From assembly GCA_025966335.1 (NCBI GenBank), contig JAICRS010000014.1, positions 1 to 23,082 on the forward strand: a stretch of DNA of 23,082 bases, given 5' to 3'. This stretch comes from Nocardioidaceae bacterium. GTDB lineage: Bacteria > Actinomycetota > Actinomycetes > Propionibacteriales > Nocardioidaceae. The translations under genes were made by a program, and so were the position numbers. The notes beneath the pieces are model-generated. The model ran no database searches. It was not told the DNA's origin and worked only from the letters and a program-made list of their open reading frames with translations. How positions within the stretch are numbered: the first letter of the stretch is position 1; each line of letters opens with the position of its first letter. Of the stretch, positions 1 through 7,082 are shown piece after piece.

Positions 1-1607
1 ACGACGGCGAGGAGCGCGTCGAACCTTCCGAGCTGATGGTGGTCGGCGACGCGGACCAGTCGATCTACGCCTTCCGCGGCGCGAACATCCGCAACATCTT
101 GCAGTTCGAGGAGGACTTCCCCGACGCCCGGTCGATCCTGCTCGAGCAGAACTACCGGTCCACGCAGACGATCCTCAACGCCGCGAACTCGGTGATCAGC
201 CGCAACAAGGGTCGCAAGCCGAAGAGCCTGTGGTCCGACGCCGGTGACGGCGAGCAGATCGTCGGCTACGTGGCCGACGACGAGCACGACGAGGCCCGGT
301 TCGTCTCCGAGGAGATCGACAAGCTCACCGACGGCCGGCACGCCAAGCCCGGTGACGTCGCGGTGTTCTACCGCACCAACGCACAGTCCCGGGTGTTCGA
401 GGAGGTGTTCATCCGGGTCGGCATGCCCTACAAGGTCGTCGGTGGGGTCCGGTTCTACGAGCGCAAGGAGGTCCGCGACGCGCTCGCCTACCTGCGGATG
501 CTGGCCAACCCTGCCGACGAGATCTCGCTGCGCAGGATCCTCAACGTCCCCAAACGCGGGATCGGGGACCGGGCGGAGGCGTGCGTCCAGGCGCTGGCCC
601 AGCGCGAGCGGATCACCTTCTGGGAGGCGTTGCGGCGGGCCGACGAGGCGGCAGGCATCGCCAGCCGGTCCCTGAACTGCATCAAGCCCTTCGTGCAGAT
701 GGTCGAGGAGCTCCAGTCCATGGTCGACGCCGACGAGCGTGCCGACGTGGTCCTCGAGGAGGTCCTGTCCCGCAGTGGCTACCTCAAGGAGCTCGAGGAC
801 TCCGACGACCCGCAGGACGAGACCCGGGTGGAGAACCTCGCGGAGCTGGTCGCCGTCGCCCGGGAGTTCGCCGACGAGCCGGTGGCCGGGCCGTCAGCGG
901 ACCCGGCGGACGCCGATGCGGCCACCCCCGGTCTGGGTGACTTCCTCGAAAGGGTGGCGCTGGTCGCCGACACCGACCAGATCCCGGATGCGCCGGCCGA
1001 GGACGGGGAGGAGGGAGACGTCTCCGGCGTGGTCACCCTGATGACCCTGCACACCGCGAAGGGCCTGGAGTTCCCGGTCGTGTTCCTCACCGGTCTCGAG
1101 GACGGCGTCTTCCCGCACATGCGTTCGCTCGGGGACCCGACCGAGCTGGAGGAGGAGCGCCGGCTGGCCTATGTCGGGGTGACCCGTGCTCGCGAACGGC
1201 TCTACGTCTCCCGGGCCGTGGTCCGCTCGGCCTGGGGAGCCCCCGCGCACAACCCGGCGTCGAGGTTCATCGACGAGCTGCCGGTCGACCTCGTCGACTG
1301 GCGCCGGACCGAGGCTGCGCAGACGTCGTGGAACCGGCCGGTGATGCCGTCGCTACCCGGTCGCAACGCCGGAGCGGGCAGCCGCCGGTTCGGCACCGCG
1401 GCGATCCGGGCGGACTCCGCGGCGAAGTCGAAGAAGAGGGAGATCCCGTCGCTGTCGCCGGGTGACCGGGTGCTGCACGACAGCTTCGGGATGGGCAGCG
1501 TGGTCTCGCTCGACGGGATGGGCGACAACGCGGTCGCGTCGATCGACTTCGGCTCCGAAGGGGTCAAGCGGCTGCTGCTCAGGTACGCCCCGGTCGAGAA
1601 GCTCTGA
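1..1607 (+). CDS. pcrA: ATP-dependent DNA helicase PcrA/UvrD1, 3' part (partial at window start)
   Basis: This is the C-terminal part of a superfamily 1A 3'-5' DNA helicase of the UvrD/PcrA group, used in nucleotide excision repair and replication-fork maintenance. The reading frame is open from the first base, so the N-terminal part with Walker A lies upstream of the window. Visible motifs are GDADQSIYAFRGA (motif III region, about 45-80), QNYRST (motif IV, about 150-165), TLHTAKGLEF (motif V, about 1045-1075) and YVGVTRARERLY (motif VI, about 1170-1205). The last 50 residues (LSPGDRVLHDSFGMG onward) form the Tudor-like C-terminal domain that binds RNA polymerase in PcrA/UvrD. Stop is TGA at 1605-1607. 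The next gene is convergent and only 15 bases away. The family is certain; the choice between pcrA and uvrD1 is a naming matter. Confidence 0.96.
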   Translation, partial: DGEERVEPSELMVVGDADQSIYAFRGANIRNILQFEEDFPDARSILLEQNYRSTQTILNAANSVISRNKGRKPKSLWSDAGDGEQIVGYVADDEHDEARFVSEEIDKLTDGRHAKPGDVAVFYRTNAQSRVFEEVFIRVGMPYKVVGGVRFYERKEVRDALAYLRMLANPADEISLRRILNVPKRGIGDRAEACVQALAQRERITFWEALRRADEAAGIASRSLNCIKPFVQMVEELQSMVDADERADVVLEEVLSRSGYLKELEDSDDPQDETRVENLAELVAVAREFADEPVAGPSADPADADAATPGLGDFLERVALVADTDQIPDAPAEDGEEGDVSGVVTLMTLHTAKGLEFPVVFLTGLEDGVFPHMRSLGDPTELEEERRLAYVGVTRARERLYVSRAVVRSAWGAPAHNPASRFIDELPVDLVDWRRTEAAQTSWNRPVMPSLPGRNAGAGSRRFGTAAIRADSAAKSKKREIPSLSPGDRVLHDSFGMGSVVSLDGMGDNAVASIDFGSEGVKRLLLRYAPVEKL

Positions 1608-1622
1608 CCGGGTGCGCCCGGG

Positions 1623-2549
1623 CTACGGCAGCAGGCCGTGGACCGACAGCGCGGCGTACGGGTCGACCGGGTCGCCGGCGCCGGGCCTGACCTCGAGGTG
1701 CAGGTGCGGACCCGTGGAGTTGCCGGTCGAGCCAACGGTGCCGATCACCTCGCCGCCGCTGACGCTGTCGCCGGGGCTGACACCGAACGACGTCTGGTGG
1801 CAGTACCAGATCTCGGTGCCGTCCTCGAGGGTGACGATGGTGCGGTTGCCGTAGGCGCCGTCGTACCCGGTCGAGGTCACCACGCCGTTGGCCACGGAGT
1901 GGATCGGCGTACCCGAGGGTGCGGCGAAGTCGAGGCCTGTGTGGGTGTTGGCCCACAGGCCGCTCGACTGGCCGAACGTGGCCGACAGGTCGTAGGCCCC
2001 CGAGCTGAGCGGGAGGTGCCAGGCGTTCGCCGCGATCTCGTCGGCGTGCTGCTCCGCGCTGGCGGCGAGCTGGGCAAGCGCTGCGTTGCGCTCCTGCGCC
2101 TGTGCCTCTGCGGCCGCCTGGAGCTCCTCCTCGGCGGCATCCTCGAGGGCCTCGCGCTGCGAGTCACGGCTGACGGCCAGCTCGCGGCTGTTCGACGGGT
2201 CGGCCGACTCGATCTGGCTGGAGCCGGTCAGGACGCTGGCCTGGGCCGAGAGACGCTGGATGCTGCCGGTTGCCGCCTGCGCGGGAGCGGCGTCCTGGTC
2301 GATGGCGACCGCGCCGCCGGCGGCGATCACCAGGGCAGCTGCGCCGATCAGGGTGGGCGCGGAGGGCAGTGCCGGGATCAGGTTCCTGCGGCCGGACGCG
2401 TGCGCGCCGCGACGGGGCGCGACCACCTCGTCAGCCCGGATCCGGGCTGCACGGGACGGCTTGGCTGCCTTGCGCTTTCCACCGGGGGTGGTGGGTTCGG
2501 CGGGGTCGACCGGAGAGGCTTCACGCTTCTCTGCCCGGTGGTTCGCCAC
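1623..2549 (-). CDS. Membrane-anchored M23 family metallopeptidase (peptidoglycan endopeptidase)
   Basis: Predicted zinc endopeptidase of the LytM/M23 family that cleaves peptide bonds in peptidoglycan outside the membrane. With the GTG start at 2549 it has 308 residues: a basic Pro-rich cytoplasmic segment (1-60), one TM or uncleaved signal anchor (about 65-83), an Ala/Glu/Gln-rich coiled coil (about 120-172) and the M23 domain (about 190-303). The zinc-site pattern is intact: HTGLD (H203, D207) and HLHLE (H282, H284). The usual active-site His is in WYCHQ (H251). I chose the GTG because AGGA lies 8 bases upstream; an in-frame TTG at 2579 would add ten residues. A peptidase next to uvrD1 is part of the conserved actinobacterial gene order (Rv0950c in M. 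tuberculosis, from memory). The coiled coil plus M23 layout resembles EnvC/NlpD-like hydrolases or activators. Confidence 0.9.
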   Translation of the reverse strand: MANHRAEKREASPVDPAEPTTPGGKRKAAKPSRAARIRADEVVAPRRGAHASGRRNLIPALPSAPTLIGAAALVIAAGGAVAIDQDAAPAQAATGSIQRLSAQASVLTGSSQIESADPSNSRELAVSRDSQREALEDAAEEELQAAAEAQAQERNAALAQLAASAEQHADEIAANAWHLPLSSGAYDLSATFGQSSGLWANTHTGLDFAAPSGTPIHSVANGVVTSTGYDGAYGNRTIVTLEDGTEIWYCHQTSFGVSPGDSVSGGEVIGTVGSTGNSTGPHLHLEVRPGAGDPVDPYAALSVHGLLP

Positions 2550-2798
2550 GGATGAGGTCCTAACGTCGGCTGCATGCAACGGCCAACCATAACGGAATAG
2601 TCACGGGTGATTGCTAGAGGGTTCGCTCAAACTGTGTACAAGGTCACGTCTCGGCCGGAGTATCGGCGGTAGAACTGGGTACCCACCGTGGTTTGTGTGG
2701 GGGGGTTCACCGTTGCCGGTCCGGTGGTCTAGTGGGTGCCCGGACCCGGTCGGTTAGTCTGCGTCGAGACACTCTTCAGCACAAGGTGGTGGCAGTTC
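2550..2798. promoter_or_regulatory. Divergent intergenic region between the M23 peptidase and the B12-binding protein
   Basis: The 249 bases hold no convincing gene. Toward icmB there is a TAGTCT box at 2755-2760, about 40 bases before the ATG, with AAGGTGG at 2784-2790 as ribosome binding site. Toward the peptidase, a TATGGT box on the minus strand lies near 2585-2592. A 10-base palindrome TGGGTACCCA is at 2676-2685. No -35 box is convincing on either side and no riboswitch fold was recognised. Confidence 0.35.
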
Positions 2799-3212
2799 AT
2801 GGTGGCTCCGATCCGGATCGTGGTGGCAAAGCCCGGGCTCGACGGGCACGACCGCGGCGCAAAGGTGGTCGCCCGCGCCCTCAGGGACGCCGGCAACGAG
2901 GTGATCTACACCGGACTCCACCAGACGCCCGAGCAGATCGTCGAGACCGCGATCCAGGAGGACGCCGACGTGATCGGCCTCTCCGTCCTGTCCGGTGCAC
3001 ACATGACCCTGTTCAAGAAGCTGATCGCGCTGCTCGACGAGCGCGACGCCCGCGACATCGTGGTCTTCGGTGGCGGCATCATTCCCGAGGCCGACATCCC
3101 CCTGCTCGAGGAGGCCGGGGTCGCCAAGGTGTTCACCCCGGGCGCCACCACGACCGAGATCGTCGCCTGGGTCAAGGAGAACGTGGCGGACGCGTCCGGC
3201 GTCGAGGCCTGA
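2799..3212 (+). CDS. icmB: Stand-alone cobalamin-binding subunit of an acyl-CoA mutase (IcmB-like)
   Basis: A 137-residue protein consisting only of the B12-binding domain found at the C-terminus of methylmalonyl-CoA mutase. The base-off/His-on signature DxHxxG is present as D15-G-H17-D-R-G20, with SVLSG (S62, L64) and the FGGGIIP loop (90-96). Such small subunits bind adenosylcobalamin and pair with a separate catalytic subunit; in Streptomyces, IcmB (about 136 residues) pairs with IcmA in isobutyryl-CoA mutase. No catalytic subunit is encoded in this window, so the partner must lie elsewhere. I chose the ATG at 2799 because AAGGTGG precedes it by 8 bases and the family begins with this short lead. 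The last 41 bases overlap the convergent WYL regulator. The B12 domain is certain; the exact mutase partner is inferred. Confidence 0.88.
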   Translation: MVAPIRIVVAKPGLDGHDRGAKVVARALRDAGNEVIYTGLHQTPEQIVETAIQEDADVIGLSVLSGAHMTLFKKLIALLDERDARDIVVFGGGIIPEADIPLLEEAGVAKVFTPGATTTEIVAWVKENVADASGVEA

Positions 3213-4158
3213 GCGCCCGTACGAACAGCTGACCCACCTCGTGCACCCGGTCGGCCAGCTCGGCGGGCTCCTCGACGGTGAAGTCGGCGCCGACTGCGGC
3301 GAGGACCATCATCGGCCAGCCCAGGTCGTCCACCTCCATCCGCAGCCGGGCGGTCTGAGGGCCCACCTCCTCCACGTCGCCCCAGCCGCCGACCGCCGCG
3401 CTCACGTCGGACGCGGGTGCCTGGACCAGCACCGCCACTCGATGCCGCTGGTGCGTGCTGGCGATGCCCTGCTGCACGAAGGCCGCCGCATCGCCCCCCG
3501 TGAGCTCGCGCTGCCGGAACCGGGCGCCGGTGGTCGCCGGCCGGGACAGCCGGTCGACCCGGAAGCTGCGCCAGTCATGACGCGTCAGGTCCCAACCGAC
3601 GAGGTACCAGCGCCGGCCCAGTGAGACCAGCCGGTGCGGCTCGACCGTGCGCATCATCGTCTCGCCGTCGCGCGGCGTGTAGTCGAACGACACCCGCTCG
3701 TCGTCGCGGCAGGCCATCGCCAGCGTGGAGAGCACCGCCGCGTCGATGGTGGGTCCGCCGCCGAATGCCGCGGGAACGGTGTAGGACTGCAGCGCGTCGA
3801 CCCGCCGGCGCAGCCGCGGGGGCATCACCTGGACGATCTTGCTGAGCGCCCGCACCGAGGTCTCCTCGATGCCGGCCACCATGCCGCCCGCCGCCGCGCG
3901 CAGCCCCACCGCGATCGCGACCGCCTCCTCGTCGTCGAGGAGCAGCGGCGGTAGAGCGGCACCGGCCTGCAGCTGGTAGCCACCGGCGGTTCCCCGCACG
4001 GCGTCGACGGGATATCCGAGCTCGCGCAGCCGCTCCACGTCGCGGCGCAGGGTGCGCGGGCTCACGTCGAGCCTGTCCGCGAGCTCCCCGCCCGACCAGT
4101 AGCGGTGCGTCTGGAGCAAGGAGAGGAGCTGGAGCATGCGGGCGCTGGATCCGGGCAT
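3172..4158 (-). CDS. YafY-type transcriptional regulator, HTH plus WYL domain
   Basis: A 328-residue DNA-binding regulator. Residues 7-55 form a DeoR/HTH_11 winged helix (recognition region DVSPRTLRRDVERL). A WYL domain follows at about 145-210, with the name-giving residues in RRWYLVGWD (W184, Y185, L186) and conserved basic residues in SFRVDRL (R200, R203). The C-terminal part (about 235-315) fits the WCX extension. WYL domains sense nucleic acid or small ligands, and YafY proteins mostly act as local regulators. The gene is divergent from the DrrA/DrrB exporter with 62 bases between starts, so it most likely controls that exporter and itself. A TAATCT box 6 bases before the ATG suggests a leaderless transcript. 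The 3' end overlaps icmB tail to tail. Confidence 0.9.
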   Translation of the reverse strand: MPGSSARMLQLLSLLQTHRYWSGGELADRLDVSPRTLRRDVERLRELGYPVDAVRGTAGGYQLQAGAALPPLLLDDEEAVAIAVGLRAAAGGMVAGIEETSVRALSKIVQVMPPRLRRRVDALQSYTVPAAFGGGPTIDAAVLSTLAMACRDDERVSFDYTPRDGETMMRTVEPHRLVSLGRRWYLVGWDLTRHDWRSFRVDRLSRPATTGARFRQRELTGGDAAAFVQQGIASTHQRHRVAVLVQAPASDVSAAVGGWGDVEEVGPQTARLRMEVDDLGWPMMVLAAVGADFTVEEPAELADRVHEVGQLFVRALRPRRRTRPPRSP

Positions 4159-4164
4159 GTCTCG

Positions 4165-4170
4165 AGATTA
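4165..4170 (-). promoter_or_regulatory. -10 box of the WYL regulator, probable leaderless promoter
   Basis: Read on the minus strand this is TAATCT, followed by six bases (CGAGAC) and the ATG at 4158. That spacing puts the transcription start at or next to the start codon, as in actinobacterial leaderless genes. No ribosome binding site is visible and the -35 region is weak. Confidence 0.5.
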
Positions 4171-4185
4171 GTCCGGATTGAGGAC

Positions 4186-4208
4186 AGGAACTGACCTAAA
4201 TGGTTCCT
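4186..4208. promoter_or_regulatory. Candidate operator: AGGAAC-N11-GTTCCT inverted repeat
   Basis: Perfect six-base arms, AGGAAC at 4186-4191 and GTTCCT at 4203-4208, lie 11 bases apart in the short divergent region between the WYL regulator and the ABC exporter. The right arm touches the TAGCGT -10 box of the exporter, and the left arm lies in the -35 zone of the regulator. This is where an operator shared by both promoters would be expected. Binding by the adjacent regulator is inferred. Confidence 0.45.
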
Positions 4209-4213
4209 AGCGT
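4208..4213 (+). promoter_or_regulatory. -10 box of the DrrA-like gene, probable leaderless promoter
   Basis: TAGCGT is followed by seven bases (GGTGCTC) and the ATG at 4221. This supports the start at 4221 and a leaderless transcript, since no Shine-Dalgarno sequence precedes that ATG. An in-frame ATG at 4200 lies upstream of this box, inside the candidate operator, and is therefore unlikely to be used. Confidence 0.45.
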
Positions 4214-4220
4214 GGTGCTC

Positions 4221-5249
4221 ATGAACTCCACATCGATGATCCACACCCAGGAGCTGACCAAGCAGTTCACGGTCGGCAAGCGAACCGTCGAGGCCGTCCG
4301 CGGGCTCGACCTGACCGTCGAGGCGGGGGAGCTCGTCGCGCTGCTCGGCCCCAACGGCGCGGGCAAGTCCACCACTCTGCGGATGCTCACCACGCTGATC
4401 GCGCCGACGTCCGGGCAGGCGTTCGTGGCCGGGCACGACGTGACCGGGGACCCACGCGAGGTCCGCCGCCGCATCGGCTACATCGGCCAGGGCAACGGCG
4501 CCGGGCACCAGCAGCGCGGCCGTGACGAGCTGGTGAGCCACGGCCGTGCGTACGGGATGAGCCGCCGCGACGCACGGGAGCGGGCGGCGGAGCTGGTCGC
4601 GTCGCTCGACCTGTCGGAGGTCGCCGACCGCAAGGTGTCCACCCTGTCCGGCGGTCAGCGTCGTCGCCTGGACGTCGCCATGGGCCTGATCCATGCGCCG
4701 GGCCTGCTGTTCCTCGACGAGCCCTCCACCGGCCTCGACCCGCAGAACCGGGCGAACCTGCAGCAGCACCTCGTCGCGTTGCGGGAGCGCTACGGCACCA
4801 CGGTCGTGCTCACCACCCACTACCTCGACGAGGCCGACTCGCTCGCCGAGCGCGTCGTCGGCATCGACCACGGCCGAGTGGTGGCGGACGACACCCCGGC
4901 CCGGCTCAAGGCCAACCACGCCGGGGACCGCGTCGCGCTCGTCGTGGACACTCCGGGCGATGCGGACAGGTCGGCTGCTCGGATCGGCGCAGCACATCCG
5001 GACGCCCAGGTCGACGTACACGGCAACCGGGTGAACGTCCGGGTGGCCGGCGGCACCTTCCTGCTGCCGCGGCTGCTGCGCGACCTCGACTCCGCCGGCG
5101 TGACCGTGCGGTCTGCGGAGGTCTCGCGGCCGACGCTCGACGACGTGTTCCTCAACCTGACCGGGCGGAGCCTCCGCGAGGGCCGCGCCGGAACCGAATC
5201 CTCTCCGCTGGGAGTCACCACCGTCCACGACCTGGAGGTCTCCGCATGA
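4221..5249 (+). CDS. ABC exporter ATP-binding protein, daunorubicin-resistance (DrrA) type
   Basis: ATPase subunit (342 residues from the ATG at 4221) of an ABC-2 type exporter. All ATPase motifs are intact: Walker A GPNGAGKST (43-51), Q-loop IGQ (Q90), signature LSGGQ (142-146), Walker B LLFLDEP (162-168) and switch His TTH (H200). The C-terminal 110 residues form the extension typical of DrrA proteins, ending near RPTLDDVFLNLTG, the pattern usual at the end of this family. The stop overlaps the permease start by ATGA, so the two are translationally coupled. The divergent WYL regulator probably controls the pair. The substrate cannot be read from sequence; drug or lipid export is typical of the family. 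Confidence 0.93.
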   Translation: MNSTSMIHTQELTKQFTVGKRTVEAVRGLDLTVEAGELVALLGPNGAGKSTTLRMLTTLIAPTSGQAFVAGHDVTGDPREVRRRIGYIGQGNGAGHQQRGRDELVSHGRAYGMSRRDARERAAELVASLDLSEVADRKVSTLSGGQRRRLDVAMGLIHAPGLLFLDEPSTGLDPQNRANLQQHLVALRERYGTTVVLTTHYLDEADSLAERVVGIDHGRVVADDTPARLKANHAGDRVALVVDTPGDADRSAARIGAAHPDAQVDVHGNRVNVRVAGGTFLLPRLLRDLDSAGVTVRSAEVSRPTLDDVFLNLTGRSLREGRAGTESSPLGVTTVHDLEVSA

Positions 5250-6001
5250 ACACGATGATCCGTGACACCAACCTGGTCTTCGCCCGCGAGCTCCGGCCGG
5301 TGCTCCGCGAGCCGTTCTCGGTGGTCTTCTCGATGATCCAGCCCCTGTTCTTCCTGGCGCTGTTCGCGCCACTGCTCAGCAGTGTGTCCGGGCTCGGCGC
5401 CAGCAGCTCCCTGCAGTGGTTCGTGCCGGGGATCGTCGTGATGTCGTGCCTGTTCGGAGCGTCGATGACCGGGTCGAACCTGCTGATGGAGATGCAGACC
5501 GGCTCGCACGAGCGCAGCCTGGTCACCCCGCTGTCCCGTCCGGCGCTGCTGGTCGGCCGGGCGCTGAAGGAGATCGTGCCGGTGGTGGTCCAGGCAGTCA
5601 TCGTGGTCGCCGTGGTGGTGCCCTTCGACTTCGAGCTGCACGTGCTCGGGACCCTGGTCGGGCTGGTCATCCTCGGTGTGTTCTGCGTCGGGCTGGGCTC
5701 CCTGTCCTATGCGCTGGCGCTGGCCGCCAAGGGGCAGGACTGGATCTTCTGGACCGTGCAGCAGACGCTGCTGTTCCCGTTGTTGCTGCTCGCCGGCATG
5801 CTCCTGCCGATCGACGGTGGACCGGGCTGGCTGCAGACGATGTCGCAGCTGAACCCGCTGACCTACATCGTCGACGCGGAACGGGCGCTGTTCGCCGGGA
5901 CCTTCGACGCCGGGCTGCTGGCCGCTGGAAGCGCCGCAGCCGTCCTCGTGTGCGCGCTCGGGGTCTGGGTCGGTGCCCGGTCGATGCGCGCCGCCGACTG
6001 A
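5246..6001 (+). CDS. ABC-2 type transporter permease (DrrB type)
   Basis: Membrane partner of the preceding ATPase, 251 residues. Six hydrophobic segments are visible at about 26-48, 57-78, 108-128, 135-160, 168-189 and 223-244, matching the ABC-2 membrane domain. The loop after helix 2 (MEMQTGSHERSLVTPLSRPA) is the conserved coupling region of DrrB-like permeases, and the LNPLTYIVDAERALF stretch near 202-216 is also typical. The ATG at 5246 overlaps the upstream TGA. A strong hairpin terminator follows 40 bases after the stop, so the exporter is a two-gene operon. Which substrate it moves is unknown. Confidence 0.92.
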   Translation: MNTMIRDTNLVFARELRPVLREPFSVVFSMIQPLFFLALFAPLLSSVSGLGASSSLQWFVPGIVVMSCLFGASMTGSNLLMEMQTGSHERSLVTPLSRPALLVGRALKEIVPVVVQAVIVVAVVVPFDFELHVLGTLVGLVILGVFCVGLGSLSYALALAAKGQDWIFWTVQQTLLFPLLLLAGMLLPIDGGPGWLQTMSQLNPLTYIVDAERALFAGTFDAGLLAAGSAAAVLVCALGVWVGARSMRAAD

Positions 6002-6040
6002 GGCCGACTGACTTCGGGTGTCCAGCGGCACGCGCAAGGG

Positions 6041-6083
6041 AGGAGCATTTCCGCCGCGGAGAGCCGGAGATGCTCCTTTCTTC
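6041..6083 (+). terminator. Rho-independent terminator after the ABC exporter
   Basis: A 13-base stem (6041-6053 with 6065-6077) contains a single G-U pair and encloses an 11-base loop. It is followed by TTCTT on the plus strand. It ends the drrA/drrB operon and lies just before the 3' end of the convergent hydrolase. The minus-strand side lacks a T run, so termination of the hydrolase transcript here is less clear. Confidence 0.75.
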
Positions 6084-6100
6084 CCGTGGACGTGGCGGTG

Positions 6101-6934
6101 TCAGCCCGGGTGGGCGGCGACGTGGCTCGCGATGAGCTCGGCGACCTCGGCCGGATGTGACCGGGTGACCCAGTGCCCGGCGTCGATCCGGACCACCGTC
6201 AGGTCGCTGCACGCCTGGTCGAGGTCGTCCAGCATCACGTCGGTCACGAACTTGTCTCGCGTCGGCACGATCACCTGCACCGGGACGTCGGTGCCGAGCT
6301 CGCCCGGGTTACTCAGCCGGCGCAGCATGTTCGCGCGGTAGAGGTTCAGCCCGTTGACCGCGTTCCGCCCGACGCGCCGCCCGAGCCTGCGCATCACGAT
6401 CTCGGGCAGCACCGGCAGGTGGAAGGCGTAGACGTACCAGGAGTGCACCGCCTGGTTGAGCATCCGCAGCCGCCGTCCGTCGTGGTGCCTGGACAGGTGT
6501 GCGACATGGTCCAGCGAAGGCCCGCTGATCGAGGTGAACGAGGCGACCCGTCCCTGGAGACGGGCGTCGACGCGTTCGGCGGCGACCGCGTCCCAGAGCT
6601 GCACCGATCCCCAGTCGTGCCCGACCAGGTGGAACGGTTCGCCGTCGGGGACCGTGGCGCCGACCACCGCGATCAGGTCCTCCACCAGCAGCTCGCTGCG
6701 ATAGCCGTCCCGGCTCGGGGGTACGTCGGATGCGCCCGCCCCGCGCACGTCGTAGGTGACGACGTGGAATCCCGTGTCCTCCAGGTGCCCGACCACCGGG
6801 TCCCACATGTCCTGCTGGTCGGGATAGCCGTGCACCAGGACGACGTGGGGACTGCCGGCGTCGGCGGAGTGCTCACGAACGGCCAGGCTGAGCCCGACCG
6901 ACGAGACGCGGCGTTCCGAGACGGTGCTCTGCAT
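6101..6934 (-). CDS. Alpha/beta hydrolase, epoxide hydrolase / dehalogenase-like
   Basis: A 277-residue alpha/beta-fold hydrolase. The oxyanion-hole motif HGYP is at 35-38 and YDVRGAGASD at 61-70. The nucleophile elbow reads GHDWGS (105-110), which puts Asp107 rather than Ser at the nucleophile position, as in epoxide hydrolases and haloalkane dehalogenases. The catalytic His is H254 in DAGHW near the C-terminus. The cap-domain region (about 135-215) is rich in Arg and aromatic residues. The ATG at 6934 has AGGAG 5 bases upstream. The substrate is unknown. Similar domains form the N-terminal half of EphD-type fusions with short-chain dehydrogenases, but here the protein ends after the hydrolase domain. 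It is transcribed divergently from sucC. Confidence 0.88.
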   Translation of the reverse strand: MQSTVSERRVSSVGLSLAVREHSADAGSPHVVLVHGYPDQQDMWDPVVGHLEDTGFHVVTYDVRGAGASDVPPSRDGYRSELLVEDLIAVVGATVPDGEPFHLVGHDWGSVQLWDAVAAERVDARLQGRVASFTSISGPSLDHVAHLSRHHDGRRLRMLNQAVHSWYVYAFHLPVLPEIVMRRLGRRVGRNAVNGLNLYRANMLRRLSNPGELGTDVPVQVIVPTRDKFVTDVMLDDLDQACSDLTVVRIDAGHWVTRSHPAEVAELIASHVAAHPG

Positions 6935-7013
6935 GAGACTCCTGAGTGCTGGACGGCTGGCCTGTGCCCTGCGTGTGACCGACCCTACGTGGTCCGGAGT
7001 GGCGTCGCGGGTC

Positions 7014-7019
7014 TAATGT
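7014..7019 (+). promoter_or_regulatory. Possible -10 box for sucCD
   Basis: TAATGT lies 64 bases before the sucC start and is the only good TAnnnT match between the hydrolase and sucC. The -35 region is not convincing. The leader then carries AGGACGG at about 7068-7074 as ribosome binding site. Confidence 0.3.
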
Positions 7020-7082
7020 CAGGCGTGCAAACGGCCCCGCACGGTCGAGGGCCGGGAGAACCGGATAGGACGGGCAAAACCT

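Noticed and set aside
1608..1621. Hairpin CCGGG-TGCG-CCCGG between pcrA and the M23 gene
   Set aside because: The stem is only five bases and no T run follows on either strand, so it is too weak to call a terminator in GC-rich DNA.
1638..2555. A 305-codon plus-strand frame opposite the M23 peptidase
   Set aside because: The peptidase has intact zinc motifs and domain order on the minus strand; the plus-strand frame has no recognisable feature.
2550..2798. Possible riboswitch (cobalamin upstream of icmB, or c-di-AMP upstream of the M23 gene)
   Set aside because: No B12-box or ydaO-like conserved core was found, and the space is short for two divergent leaders.
4062..6037. Long minus-strand frames opposite the ABC exporter genes
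   Set aside because: Walker and ABC signature motifs place the genes on the plus strand; the minus frames are shadows.
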